Shown here one piece after another: positions 49,262 through 61,559 of a stretch of DNA of 64,000 bases. Under the pieces are notes generated by a model. That model was not told where the DNA came from. It searched no databases and saw nothing but the letters and a program-made list of their open reading frames with translations. This stretch comes from Actinomucor elegans (lineage: Eukaryota > Mucoromycota > Mucoromycetes > Mucorales > Mucoraceae): contig JAMSLZ010000002.1 of assembly GCA_026027325.1 (NCBI GenBank), forward strand, positions 1,612,001-1,676,000. Direction: 5' to 3'. Both the position numbers and the translations under genes were made by a program. The stretch's first letter is position 1. The number at the start of each line of letters is the position of its first letter.

Positions 49262-51714
49262 ATGACTGGCGCAGACACTCTCAAAGATGAAAGCGTCGTC
49301 TACTCTGAAAAGTCATTACAGAAAATGAAAAGCGCCTAGATGAAAAGCATGCTGAAGATAGCTTTGAAGAACCTTGGATCTCACAGCCAAAAGGCCTAGA
49401 TGAACTTGAAAATCAACCCAAGAAAAAGTTTCATTTATCTGATGAAACCGAGTTGGATATTGCTATTATTAATGATATTACAGTTACTGAAGATGACCCA
49501 TCGCTCAAATCAGTTACCTTTCGCTCAGTCCTGATCGGTGTAGTATGTACTGTTATGTTTATTCTGGTTAAATACTAATAGTATCTATATAGATTCTCTC
49601 CTGTCTCAGTTCTTCTGTTCAGCAGCTGATGATCTTCAAGCCTGTTGGTATTCCATTGACGGATACATTTATGCTTATCCTCGCTTATGTATTTTGCACT
49701 ACCTGGGCTCGTGTTCTTCCAAAGGGTGGCTGGCTCAACCCTGGGCCATTCAATGTCAAAGAACACACGTGTATCTATATCATGGTTTCATCCGCCAACA
49801 CAAGTGCCTACGGTACTTGGATTCTCTCTGCTCAAGAACTATTCTACACAGACACGCCTGGTGCAGCCGGCTCTATTTTTTTGCTATTCGCCACTCAACT
49901 CGTAGGTTATGGTATTGCTGGCCAATTAAGACCTTATCTTGTATATCCCTCCAACATGATCTGGCCTACTTCTTTACCTACTGTTTCCCTTCTCAAACAT
50001 TCAACACTGAAAGAGATGAAGCCAAATGGCGTACACGCTTCTTCTTTATTATTTTTGCCTCCATATTTGTATACGAGTTCATTCCTCAATACATGTTCCC
50101 CCTGATTGGTGGTATTTCTATCATTTGCCTTGCTAAGAACGACAGTGCTTGGGTACAACGTATCTTCGGGGGTTTAGGTGTTAACGAGGGCATGGTAACT
50201 TGTATACTTCCTTAATTGAGAATTATTATCTAACATATTGACCTCCATAGGGTATCTTTCAATTCAGCTTTGATTGGAATCTTTGTCCTCTCTGAGTCCC
50301 ATGACTGTGCCTCTCTGGGTCCAACTGAACGTCTACTTTGGTATTATGATCCTTTGGGTTGTCGGTCCTCTTCTCTACTACTATGATGTGTGGAATGCAC
50401 AAAGTTTCCCTTTCATGTCTAATGGTATCTTTCAGCTTCATGAAAATGGTACTGTCAATGTTTATCCTCAAGAAAAAGTCCTAAACGCTGACAATACGCT
50501 CAACCAAACTCTATTGAGCAAGTGGGTCAGCCTCATTCTCCACACTCTACGCTATGAACTACGTGCTTATTAACTTTGGCGTCACTGCTGCCATTTCGCA
50601 TGTTTTCCTCTTCTATGGTGGGTCTATCTGGAAGAACTTCCGTGCCAGTAGATCAAAGAAGGATGCTGATGGTGAAGATGATATTCACGTCAGGTTAATG
50701 AAGTCTTATCCTGAGGTAAATAGTACACTTTCAGTACTATTTTTACATAAAACTAATACTTTATTGACTAGGTACCCAATTGGTGGTACTATACCATTTT
50801 TGTTCTTGGCATTGGTCTGAATGTTGGAGTCGCGTATGCCAACAAGAGTCAGTTGCCATGGTGGGGCGTTATTTTTTGCCATTTTCTTATCTACTTGTCT
50901 TTCGTTACCTCTTAACCTCATTTCTGCTGTTACAGGTCAAACATTTGGCTTGAATGTCCTTACTGAGCTCATCTGTGGCCTTATCCTGCCAGGACTTCCC
51001 ATTGCCAACATGTATTTCAAACCCTTGGTTTTAATACTATGCATCAAGCCGGTATCATGGCCAAAGACTTGAAGATTGGTCATTACCTCAAGGTCCCCCC
51101 TCGCATGACATTATCCATCAAATAGTTGGCACTGTTATTGGCTGTATCTTTAATTATATTGTCAACTACTCCATCACTCATTCCAAACGCGAGGTCTTGC
51201 TTGATCCCATTGGCAACCAGTTCTGGAATGGTGCTTCGCCTCAGACCATCAACTCGGCTGCCATCACCTGGGGAGCCATTGGCCCCATTGCTATGTTTGG
51301 TCCTGACACACAGTACTATATCTTCTTGTGGGCGTTCGTTATTGGTCTCGTGTTACCTGTGCCTGGTTATCTCTTACACAGAAAGTTTCCCAACGCCGGC
51401 TTTCACTTGTTTAACGTCCCTATGGTCTTGATGGGCGTATCCTTGCTGCCCGGTACTAACAGCTCATGGATCACAGGAACATTTATTGTTATCTTGGTAT
51501 TTCAAGGATATATTAAACAGCGCCACAGTGTCTGGTTTGCTAGACACAACTATTTGATTCAGCTGCTTTGGATTCTGGTACCTCATTGATGGTTTTCTTT
51601 GTTTCCATGGCTCTGTATGGTGGAGCAAGTGGTGTCTCATACGAATTTCCTACTTGGTGGGGTAACCGTGCTGATGCTAGATACATGGATCAATGTTGTT
51701 TGAATTGTGAATAA
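49262..51714 (+). pseudogene. OPT-family oligopeptide transporter, frame broken by about eight indels
   Basis: Plasma-membrane proton-coupled oligopeptide transporter family. The acidic N-terminus (TVTEDDPSLKSVTFRSVLIG) is typical. Further pieces are SSSVQQLMIFKPVGIPLTD, FNVKEHTCIYIMVSSANTSA, LGVNEGMGIFQFSFDWN, NLISAVTGQTFGLNVLTELI, LPGLPIANMYFK, and a C-terminal region with MFGPDTQYYIFLWAFVIGLV, RKFPNAGFHLFNVPM and EFPTWWGNRADARYMDQCCL. The frame changes at about 49313, 49997, 50280, 50524, 50872-50877, 51021, 51120 and 51559, each by one base, several in homopolymers. Introns (for example 50717-50771 and 50196-50250) still have GT-AG ends. Either a very young pseudogene or a functional gene in poorly polished sequence; I lean to the second. 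Confidence 0.85.
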
Positions 51715-54700
51715 GAGACTATCATAGTTGATCTATGATCTCTTTATTATAACTACTTTTTCTCTTCTAATATCGCTGTAACAAAATATAATTTCTTTCT
51801 TCCATTTTATACGTATACTATGTACACTTCTATCATTATTCTATTCTTTTGTCTAATAGCAGCGGTATTTTCATCGATTAATTTCCCTTATAAATATCAA
51901 AAACCTTTATCAATTTCATGCATTTGTAATGTTTGAGTAGTTTTAATATAGGTTTTGAATAAGACAATAATAAAGTTTGTGATAAATCTACTAGGGGTGC
52001 CCTACTCGGTAATATATAGGTAGTTACAATATCATAAACGTATAGGTTGATTCTCATCTGTAACCATTGCTTCTGAATGGTATTTATATATAATTGGCTG
52101 AAACTTTGTATCTGTTCTCTTGCTGGACAATACTATTTGCTATTGTATAAATTTTATTGTAATTTTATGGTATAATTACCTATGATATTATATTATTCTA
52201 TGTAAAAGATCATGTATGAAACTCACAGCATTACAGAGGTGGTTTTAACATTGGATCTGCAGATGAAATGATTAGCATAATGTTTTTTTCCAGCCAATTA
52301 TGAATTCGATAAGTCCATTCACTATAACCTCGCGATCGAGAAAAGTAAAAAAAAGTTGAAAACAAGATGGCCTTTTTGTTTTCCTTGTCGCACATATTAA
52401 AAGGACAATACTGATAACAAGAAGTACTCTACAATTAAACTATATGTAGAGACAATAAATTAAAAGAGTGTAAGATAAACTATAGAAGAGGAACAAGATA
52501 AATATGACTGAACTTGTCTTTGGTTTTCTGTCGTTCAAGAGAGTAAATTGTCCTCGGAAGGGCAGTACCAGGAAAGAAGAGCTTGTTATCGCATACAGAC
52601 TGCCAGTAAGCTTTCTAAAATTTGGGCAGTGCAATAATAATTATAACACCAGTTTTGGCTGAACATATAAGCAAGCACGAAAGACAAGTGGCTGACACAA
52701 GAGATAACTGCGATGATTGTATCTGGTTCCAAAAACTCGTGAATCAAAGATTTCCTCTAAAGTACATTTCAAAGGACAATCAGTCAAAGAAGTGAGATCT
52801 GGATTCCAGAGCAGAATATTCACCAGAAAAAAATCTATCGGGAAACATGTGAAATAGAAGCAAATCAGCAGAAGCCTTATTATAAATGAATCAATTTACA
52901 ACGCTTTTTTTTTTGCGCGAAAAACAATCAAATATACCACAACCTAGACCATCATGCAATAGTAGAATCAGTCTGAGCTTGGTGAAGGCGCGCTGTAAAA
53001 TGAGCTTGGATAACAATAGTACAAAGAGTTTTGTTGATCACTTGTATTCAAATATATCAGAGATAAAAACTTTGATTTGAATATCTGATTCAAGGAAACG
53101 AAATACATTTGGGACTGTATTCACTCCACATCGGTATTGCCAACATGTTCAAACTAGTGGAAGTCAGACATCTTTGGAAGTATAGTGCCACATCTTCCAT
53201 CAGAAACGGCTTTAAACATCTTTCTAGCCTAAAACAAATGTCATATTCTATAATACATGTTGCTTCGAGTTTGAAAAATTATCCAATCGGGCGATACTCT
53301 AAAGATCATAGACAGTTTGGTGGAAACGGTGTACTCGGTTCATAGCTGCGATTGACCTCAGCCAATGAAAGGATCCCATCCGACAAGAAGTCTTTAAAGT
53401 CTGTCCAATCAATTAACTTATTATATCTACATACGTATGATTTTTACAACGTTCTATTAAATCTAAAAAAAAAAAAAAAAAAAACTGGAATTTATGTATA
53501 GTTAGTCGTTGCTCAAGGGCTTATTATTTAAAGAGAATATTCTTCGAAGATATTAGCGTTCCCAATCTGGATCTACTAAGTGGAGATTCAAACATGAAAT
53601 CCTTTGATCTCTTGTTCAATCATCCTTGACACAGAACAAATCAGTAACAGATAAAGATATACTAGTGAGAAGTAGCAAAATATGAAGGATATATTAGATT
53701 ATTCCTAATGACTAGCTTTTATAGCAATCTAATTCAAGTATCCCTGTGCTGGATAGTTTAAACAACATAATTTACTTCACATATAAATCGAAATCTTTTA
53801 CTTTATTTTTTCATAACAATTATATCATTTGAAAGACACTTAGTTTTTTTACAAATTATGCCTAGTAGGAAAGCTATTGATTTATATCAGGGTTATTAAA
53901 ATTATATTTTAATTTAAGATTGATTTTTTGAATTTTCAGAATTATACTATAATCAAGCTACACGGCGTATCAAAAAGTTATGCTATGAAGTCAATCTTCT
54001 GTCTAAATCTTCAAGTTTTTGAATAGTTCAGAACAGGACAAAAATAAAGATCTCTGGGTTTTCTTTTTAAAGATTGCTCTTTAAGTTATTATTGACATAC
54101 GTTATGGGGTACGATGTTATATATGTTATGCTACTTTTCGTTATAAAACCTTAAATTTAGTTGACATTTCTAGAGCTTAAATTTTTAAATATTTGCCGCA
54201 TTTTAGAACAGCCAACAAAATAAAGAAATTCAAGTTTGTCCTTTAAGAAACTTGTCTTTTTTTTTTTTTCATGAAAACCATCACCGGAAAAAGAAAACTA
54301 TTTGGATACACCATAACTATGGCTATAGAGCTCAAATGTGATACTTTCCGATATCTGTCTTAGACTACTTTTCACCACCATTTATTTTGTAGGCTGCGAA
54401 ACCGAAACTTTCAAAGAAAAGCTCATAGATAATTTAGATTAAGCAAAGAAATGGGTAATTAGGGCTTTCCCTTCTGGACCAGTTTTTTTTTTTTTTTTTG
54501 CATATGGATAGGTCTCATTCTTAAAATTAACGTTAAAAGCTCTGTCAAAAGATAATTTCAGAGGTTATTTTAAAAGCAAGGCAAAAAGTCATGATGTGAA
54601 ACTTGGGAAGCTACAGGGACGCTCAAGATCAAGCTCTTCTCAGTCAGGTTTTGTTATGTTTTAATAAGCGTACATGAACGTAAAAGATCGCAAGCAACAA

Positions 54701-54876
54701 TCAAATGCTAAGTTTTTATTATATATACAAATAAACACGTCATTACAATAAAACTCGAAAATATATATAGAAGTATGAGGCATTTACTATTTTATTACTT
54801 TACTATGTACAACTCAACCAAAAGAAATGGTAATACACTGTTCAAACTATTTACACTTGTGTGTTGGAAAGGCTGC
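51715..54876. other. Intergenic, possible decayed coding patch at 52.4-53.4 kb
   Basis: 3.2 kb. Between 52440 and 53345 the base composition is less AT-biased and short frames lie close together on both strands (for example YSLHIGIANMFKLVEVRHLW at 53112 plus, CTLEEIFDSRVFGTRY minus near 52745), but I cannot join them or name a family. An A run is at 53466-53483 and a T run at 54484-54499. The rest is AT-rich without content. Confidence 0.45.
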
Positions 54877-56358
54877 TCATTCTGGAGCATGTTTAGGTAT
54901 TTCAGTACTGTATTTCTGACGAGGAGGAAATATATCTATATCACATGCAATTTAGTTTACGAATCATTTGTCAGTAATCAATCATCATACCTCGTATTTG
55001 GAACGTTTGAATGCGTCCAAAATCTTGTCAGGATCTAGCTCTGCTTGTTTTTGAAGATGTAATGTTAAATCAGGACTTTTGCCCAGTCTGGTATTTTAAA
55101 CGGATTCTCTTCTTCTTTTGGCTCGTCTTCAGCTTTTTGTTGGCAATTATCAGCACTGATTGAGGTTGGTATATTGTTAGATGCATTCTATAGTATCAAA
55201 GTTAGCCATATATACACACTTATTTGTTACTAGGCACTTACTTTTACTGGTAATGGCATGAGCTTTACTTTCTTCAACCGTGGCCCACTTGCAGGCATTA
55301 GCTCACTCACTGCAATATCCTGCGATGGATAATCTTCAATTGGAATCTCTCTACTCTCACTTTTCACTGAATCTAGACTTGGTCTCTTGGTTGTGATCTT
55401 GTCTATTGGCGAAGGCAGATTCTTTATATTATCGATCGAAGGTCTTCCCATTTTAAACAATCGACTCATGAACGAGCTTTGGTGTCTGGCTACTGCAGGA
55501 ACAGAAGGCATAGATGGCGAAGGCGGCTTAATAGGTGAAGGTGTTTTGCTTGCTATCTTCTTATTTTGCTGTTGTTGCTGTCGTATTTCTGCTTCATAGT
55601 TTCGAGTTGAAACTACCAACTGAATTTCGTCTTCGTGTTCGTCATACTCATGATAGCTTAGGGAAATATCATGTTCTTTTGAGGTGGATAGCCCTTTTGA
55701 GCCATCACAGTTTCCAATATTAGCAAAGGCAGGCACTTTTGAATCAAGTTGAACATTGTTAAGGGCTGTTTCAAAAGGAATAGAGTATGGTAGCGGCGTA
55801 TTAATTGTTATGGTTTCTTCATCAGATTTCGTATTTGCATTGTCGTATTTTATAGCATCTAAAGAAAATGAGGTTTTGAATAATTCAACTTGAGTTTGTT
55901 GGATTGTATTTTGAGAAGAATTTGAATTATTCATGAAACTTGTTGCGGCTGGATCAATCGCTGTAGTATCATGTTGCGCTTCTTCAGTAATTGATTCAGT
56001 TTGGTGTATATGAGTCTTGACATCAAGTTCCAGATTTGAGTCTTGGGTGCATAGCTCATTGTTTTGTGAATTCGTTTTATAATATGAGGAATCTGCTGAA
56101 TAGGCCCTGTTAGTCACTTTTGAATTTAATAAAGGCCTTTTCCATGTTATTAATTCGCTATCATTATCATGTGAATGTAATATACAAGTCGATATGGAAA
56201 AGAGAGATAGTTTACCTCACAGTCGAATGCTTCTTAAACCAATCAAGATGGGAGTTAGTAACATCATCTAATTGAGCTGTTTTCTCCATTAAAATATCAT
56301 CCCATTTATCTTGTTGATCAAAAACCCAGAGATATCCTTTCTTCGTTCTTGCCGACAT
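54877..56358 (-). CDS. INCENP-like inner centromere protein (Sli15/Pic1; one frameshift)
   Basis: Scaffold of the chromosomal passenger complex that binds and activates Aurora B kinase through its C-terminal IN-box. Four exons: 56358-56216, 56157-55242, 55187-54991, 54915-54877. The N-terminus (LWVFDQQDKWDDILMEKTAQ) fits the short helical region that binds survivin/borealin. The long middle is Ser/Thr-rich with Pro-directed sites (ASKTPSPIKPPSPSMPS) likely targets of CDK. The IN-box is recognised from ENPFKIPDWAK, then SPDLTLHLQKQ, ELDPDKILDAF and the tail KYSTEIPKHAPE. A single missing base in an A run (plus strand T run 55077-55080) shifts the frame inside this motif. Since INCENP is essential, a sequence error is likely. 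Confidence 0.82.
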
Positions 56359-56493
56359 TTGATTCGTATAATAAAAATGGAAGCAGTGAAAAGAAGGCAA
56401 ATGGCCTATTGAACCAAAACATAATTAAACCCTTGACATTTAAGCAATGAATAAACTAATATATTGGATGACTGTGATTAAAATACATGATAA

Positions 56494-56507
56494 CACTATG
56501 GGAAAAA
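56494..56507 (+). repeat. Left terminal inverted repeat of the CMC element
   Basis: CACTATGGGAAAAA, exact complement of 61681-61694; begins with the CACTA signature. Confidence 0.85.
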
Positions 56508-56649
56508 TTCGAGTGAATTTCGAGTGAATTTCAAGTTAACTCGGTTTGCAGGAGAATCGTTGCCGTTTCGAGTGAATTCAAGTTAACTTGCAATTCACCT
56601 GCAATTCACTTGAAAATCAGGTTAACCCGAAATTCACCTTAAATTAACT

Positions 56650-56820
56650 CGAAAAACATGTTAACTCGCAATTCACTTGCAATTCACTCGAAAAACATGT
56701 TAACTTGCAATTCACTTGCAATTCACTCGAAAAACATGTTAACTTGCAATTCACTTGCAATTCACTCGAAAACATGTTAACTTGCAATTCACTTGCAATT
56801 CACTCGAAAAGCATGTTAAC
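56650..56820 (+). repeat. 39-bp tandem repeats in left subterminal region
   Basis: Four near-identical units of 38-39 bp plus a partial one begin at 56650, 56689, 56728, 56767 and 56805. Each is CGAAAAACATGTTAACTTGC followed by two AATTCACT-containing half units. The palindromic ACATGTTAAC and repeated AATTCACTTGC are candidate transposase-binding sites. Confidence 0.88.
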
Positions 56821-56978
56821 CTTCCTATGATTTCAACCACTTATATTTCAACCTTTTTTGCATGTATTAACCATGTATAGATAATGAAACAACATATGTG
56901 TAATGATGACTCTTTATTCAATAAGATAAACGATACAAATGGGTATATAATATTAAGCTAATTATATTTACTGATATA

Positions 56979-57652
56979 TTACTGCAGTCCTTGATTTCTT
57001 GCATTTCTTAACTGCGCACCTTCCGCTTGAAGCCTACAAATGGGTGTTCATTTTTCTCTCCTTTTGATTCAATATGCAATAGTTATAGAATGTACACTTA
57101 CACTTTCTTCCTGTTATATTTGCTTCTGTTAGTCCATTTTTCTTGCACAAGAAACTCGCAAGGCCAAAATCTTACACACTTGTTGATGATAGCAAGCCGT
57201 TCATCTGATGCTATCGACTGTTGTAGTGCCGACTGTATCATGGAGAGCTTATTAAGAGAAGAAAGCAGCCTCCAGCTTTTACATGCAGCTTCTGGGTTCT
57301 GCTGCGCAAAAGTTAGTACTGAAGAGAAAGCTTCTTGATCAAGTATTCCCATCAGGCTGCTGATATCTTCATCATTAGGCACTGGCTCCTTTAGGTGTTC
57401 TTTTAAAAAGCATTGGATATAGACTTTAGAATTTACTCTCCTTTGCTTCTTTGGCACTGGGATAGTTTTTGAGCTTCCTATGTTTAAAGAGGGTTGAAGC
57501 TTTTCATCGAAATAGTTTACGAGATCTTGTTTAAAATCTTCCATCCAAGGTGGAGGTAGATTTATTTGACTGTTAAGATCTCTGTCGTTTTCTCTGCTGC
57601 TGGATTGACTGGATTGGCTGGTCTGTCTAATTTGTCTTCTGTTAGCTGGCAT
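56979..57652 (-). CDS. Accessory protein of the CMC element, intact
   Basis: Two exons (57652-57102, 57033-56979) with a 68-bp GT-AG intron encode about 201 residues. Gln/Ser-rich start (RQIRQTSQSSQSSSRENDRD), then PPPWMEDFKQDLVNYFDEKL, a basic patch PVPKKQRRVNSKVYIQCFLK, a helical centre (FAQQNPEAACKSWRLLSSLN) and VRFWPCEFLVQEKWTNRSKY. I do not recognise the family. It lies inside the element and is divergent from the transposase. CACTA elements often encode a second DNA-binding protein (TnpA-like), which is my inference for its role. Unlike the transposase, this frame is unbroken. Confidence 0.65.
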
Positions 57653-57898
57653 GATTCTAATGATTTTATAAAATTTATGGAAAGAAATGAGTGCAAAAGA
57701 AATGCATGTAGTGGAACCATCTTTATATCATAAGCCCTGCAGTTAAAATGGCTTTAACTTAATAGGTATAGCCTGTGTCGGGAGAATCTTACCAGGAAGT
57801 GCTAGGTATCATATACAAAAAATCAGAACCTATTAGAGCTAATGTAACGTAATTATGCGTAATAAACAAACCTTGCTCGAATATTGATATCTCTCTTG

Positions 57899-58181
57899 TG
57901 GTGAAACGCACATATGGCACTCTGCATATATATATTAAGGAATGGGTTTCATCTAACCATCCATCTAAAGAGGGAAGTTTGGATCACCGCTGAAAGGACA
58001 ATTAATGCAGAGTGAACATATATTAAAAAAGACCTTTGATTGTTACCAAGAGACTATTTTCTTTGAAATCTAAATACAAGACATACGTGCTAGATAGGAT
58101 AGCTAAACTTACTTTAGATCAATAAAACCTCATAAAACGGTTTTAATTCATTTATTCGCTTTTTATTCAATTTTTACCGCA
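57899..58181 (+). repeat. 283-bp block shared with 16.2 kb
   Basis: Lies between the divergent accessory and transposase genes of the element and matches 16177-16459 end to end. It may be the element's bidirectional promoter or a nested small element. Confidence 0.8.
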
Positions 58182-58264
58182 TCTCTAAAACTGTGCATAT
58201 AATACGTGCAGAGTCCCAACGCTTTTACCTTTATTTTACTCTTTCGCCTATTTCAACAAGAATA

Positions 58265-61200
58265 ATGCCTGGTGAAAACTGCCCAGTGTGTCAACAGTAC
58301 TTTACTAAAAAGAAATAAGAAGGCATATTATCAATTGCAGAATGCGACGTGCTTTCAATATATATAGTCAAGTAAAGCAGAAACTTACACTATCTCAGCA
58401 AGGTCATTTCGCCAGTAACCCTTATGTATCAGATGATCTTTTAAACCATGAAACGCAACATCAATCAAGCACTGATATTGTAAATAACAATCCTGCTGAT
58501 ATTTTACGAACAAGCCACTGTGATTTCAGTAACTCTGTAGATATGAACAGCTTGGATGAATGCGACTCTATAGCGAATGAAGAAGAAAATTCAGAAAAAC
58601 TAAGTAATACAAGGGTTGGCGAAGAAAGAAGACGCAATAAAAAAAACCACAGTGGAAGAAATATACTCTAGATTAAGCAAATTCAAAGATACTATTACCC
58701 ATCCTATTCAGCTTAAAATCAAGGACGATGGTAAACAGTACATGGATATTTTAAGTCCTCCAGAGAGGAAAAGTCTAGAACTGAAGTATCTCTTAAAAGA
58801 AAACAATGTATCAAAGTACGACCGAAAAAAATATTCTTCTTAAATGATGTACTAGTCTGCTATTTTAAAAATTCAACTTCTTCAATGAGTACTTAATTGA
58901 GATGAATAGTGGTATAGTTATTTTCCTCTTGCTGCTTTACTACTACCAGTGTGCTCACTGCTATTCTTATTTCTTTTAGAACATCTAAAATTCATCAGCC
59001 CGTATAAATGCGAAAGCATTAATAATAATCATATATCCAACTTCAAGCTGATAAATATGACATGTGTCCTGAAGGGTGCTACATGTATTACCCTGGTGAC
59101 AGTCAAACTGCTTGCCCTAGGTTAAGTTGCAAGAGACATCGTTATGAAGAGACATCGTCCACATCAACTATCATGGAAGCTAAGCCAAGCATTACCAACT
59201 ATCACTTAGTAAGCAGTTGGCCTATTTTATGCTGTCTGAAAAGAATAGGAAGAAGTTGAAATATAAAGCTACGCGTAGCTCTGTGTATAGTTCAACCGAT
59301 GAGCTTGATGGCTGCGAGAGATATATTGGATGGATTCGCTTTTAAAAGTAGAATAGTGACGCCGAAGAAGACTATAACCTCTCGCTCTCGTTCCATTACG
59401 ATGGATTCCATCCTTTTGACACAGGTGATAATAGTATGGCAATTATCATGTTTACTATTAATGATATACCACCAGAACAAAGGTACAAAACAAAATAACT
59501 TGGCGCTGAAACTTTAATGGATAAATTAAATGCTCTATTATAGATTTGATCCAGAAACAACTGATCGTTGCCGTCATACCTGGTCCGAGAAAACCCTATG
59601 ATCTTTAGTTTCCTTTATCCTACCATCCAGGAGCTTCTCGTTTTTGGAAACAGAAGGCATTATTGTCGAAACAGGAACCTCTTCCATCCGTATAAAGGCC
59701 CACTTATTAAACAAATTGGTGATATTCCTGGACTATCAGAGCTATGTTTACATGGCCATAATTCTTACCATGGATGCCGCATTTGCAAGATCAAAGGCAT
59801 TTATTCCAATCAAAAGGACTATAGTTTTCCTGGAACAAATGAAGCACAAGAGCCCATTGAATACCCATTAAGGACTTCTGAGGATTATCAAAACGGTGAC
59901 TTGGTAAGAAGCTTAATAAATTAAACAATAGTAACTGTATCAGTGTCTAATGCAGTATGTTTGATTAACTATCTAGGCTACTTCACTCAAAGGGAAATTG
60001 CCATTTGCATTAAAAGCTTTCATGGATGTTCATTTTTGGATTAGATGAGATGCACTTATGGGGAATGAATATAGCCAAGCACATATGGTCCATGATGAAG
60101 GATGACTCAGAGATTCGGATACTATAACCCTTTGTTCCTTCGGAACGCCTATAGAGAAGAATTGGCAGAGCAATGGTTCAAATACAACGAATGCTTCCAA
60201 ATGGAGCCATTGATGGTCAATTATAGGTATTAGAGATTAACTCAAGAACTTAATGCTAATTATTCCAATGAATTAATATCCTTGCTTTTTTCTTCACTTA
60301 GATATTCTTCCAAATCAGGCCAATCTCGTAGCGTTGACTGGATTGATTTTTTAATGTACATAGTACCCACTTTGGTAGTGGAGGCGTTACGAAAACAACA
60401 TGCTGATATTTACCAAACCGAAAGAATAGAAAAAAAGAAGAAAGGTAGCTTTCCCTGTACTGGAAGCTGTTGATGATGCGTGCAATGCTTTGAAATCAAT
60501 ATCCATGGTCTGCACTTTGACCCAAAAATTCAACATATATCCAAGTGATCTGTTACGGATTGATGAGTAAGTTTTTTTTTTGAGAGACTACTACGTGCAG
60601 CTATGCTAATTTTTCGATAATTTATATCGTCTTTTCATTCTAGATTAGTAAAAAGATGGCATGCGTTCTTACTGCAGAAGATGGGAAAAGATACATTTAC
60701 CATTAACCAGCATTATCTAAAACATTTGTCCTATATTATTTTTCAGCTTGGTCCCTTAGATTGATACGCCCGAACTCTTGAAAGAAGTATTCAAGATGTA
60801 AAAGACATATCAAGTCTAAACAAAATCCTCAAAAAAACTCTGTCACTGTTCTAATGGATCACTACACAAAAGCGTATAAAAACTGGCAGATTGGAATTGA
60901 AAGCCATAGTGTTGATGAAGATATGGTATTAAACCTTCTTCTGCTGACTTAATCAACCAATTATTTCCAACGTGATATTAAGCATCTAATCCAGCAATAT
61001 CTAGCCGATCATAATGGTTCCAGTTCAACAGAAGAGGAGTACTCTGTTTCTACTTCTAATACTTACGGTAAACGAGGAATGGCCAACCGTTGATATTTCT
61101 TCAAGAAAACAAAACCAAAAGATAGTTGCATACATATCAGATGATACTATGTCCTTACAATATAATATAGGCCAAGTAAAGCAGTTTATTAGATGGAAAG

Positions 61201-61445
61201 ATCAAATACTTGCCTTATTACAACATCAAACGACTTTAGTGTTTGATGGTCAAACATGCTGCTATTATACGCAACCCTATGAAGAAAGGCTCCTATGGAA
61301 AATAATCAAAGCCAAGGACATAATAGGATATGCTATACTTATACCTTCTTTATTAAATAAAGACAAACATATGTTGCTTGGAGACCTTATAAACCAAGTA
61401 CATATAAATTTATTCTATACTATCATGCTGTCTTATATTCGTTGA
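58265..61445 (+). pseudogene. Tnp2-like transposase of the CMC element, frameshifted
   Basis: Pieces in several frames line up in the order of a fungal CMC transposase: an N-terminal C2HC finger (ENCPVCQQYFTKKK at 58265, then HIINCRMRRAFN after a frame change), CPEGCYMYYPGDSQTACP (59065), LAYFMLSEKNRKKLKYKAT (~59215), HYDGFHPFDTGDNSMAIIMF (~59395), IPPEQRYKTK, VAVIPGPRKPYDL (~59560), SYHGCRICKIKGIY (59762), KAFMDVHFFGLDEMHLWGMN (~60010, one frame change), RSVDWIDFLMYIVPTLVV (60330), and a C-terminal region to 61445. Stops and shifts separate them; some gaps may be introns. Not functional as read. Confidence 0.78.
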
Positions 61446-61559
61446 AACCAGAGCTCTGCTTCACTGTTAGTTTAACATACAATTTACTCGAACTAGCTCC
61501 ATATTCACTCCAATTGGGAAACATGGAAATTCATGGAAAATAATGGAAATAAGTTAAGG

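Noticed and set aside
56650..56820. CRISPR-like array of 39-bp repeats
   Set aside because: The units are directly adjacent with no unique spacers, and the genome is eukaryotic; they are transposon subterminal repeats.
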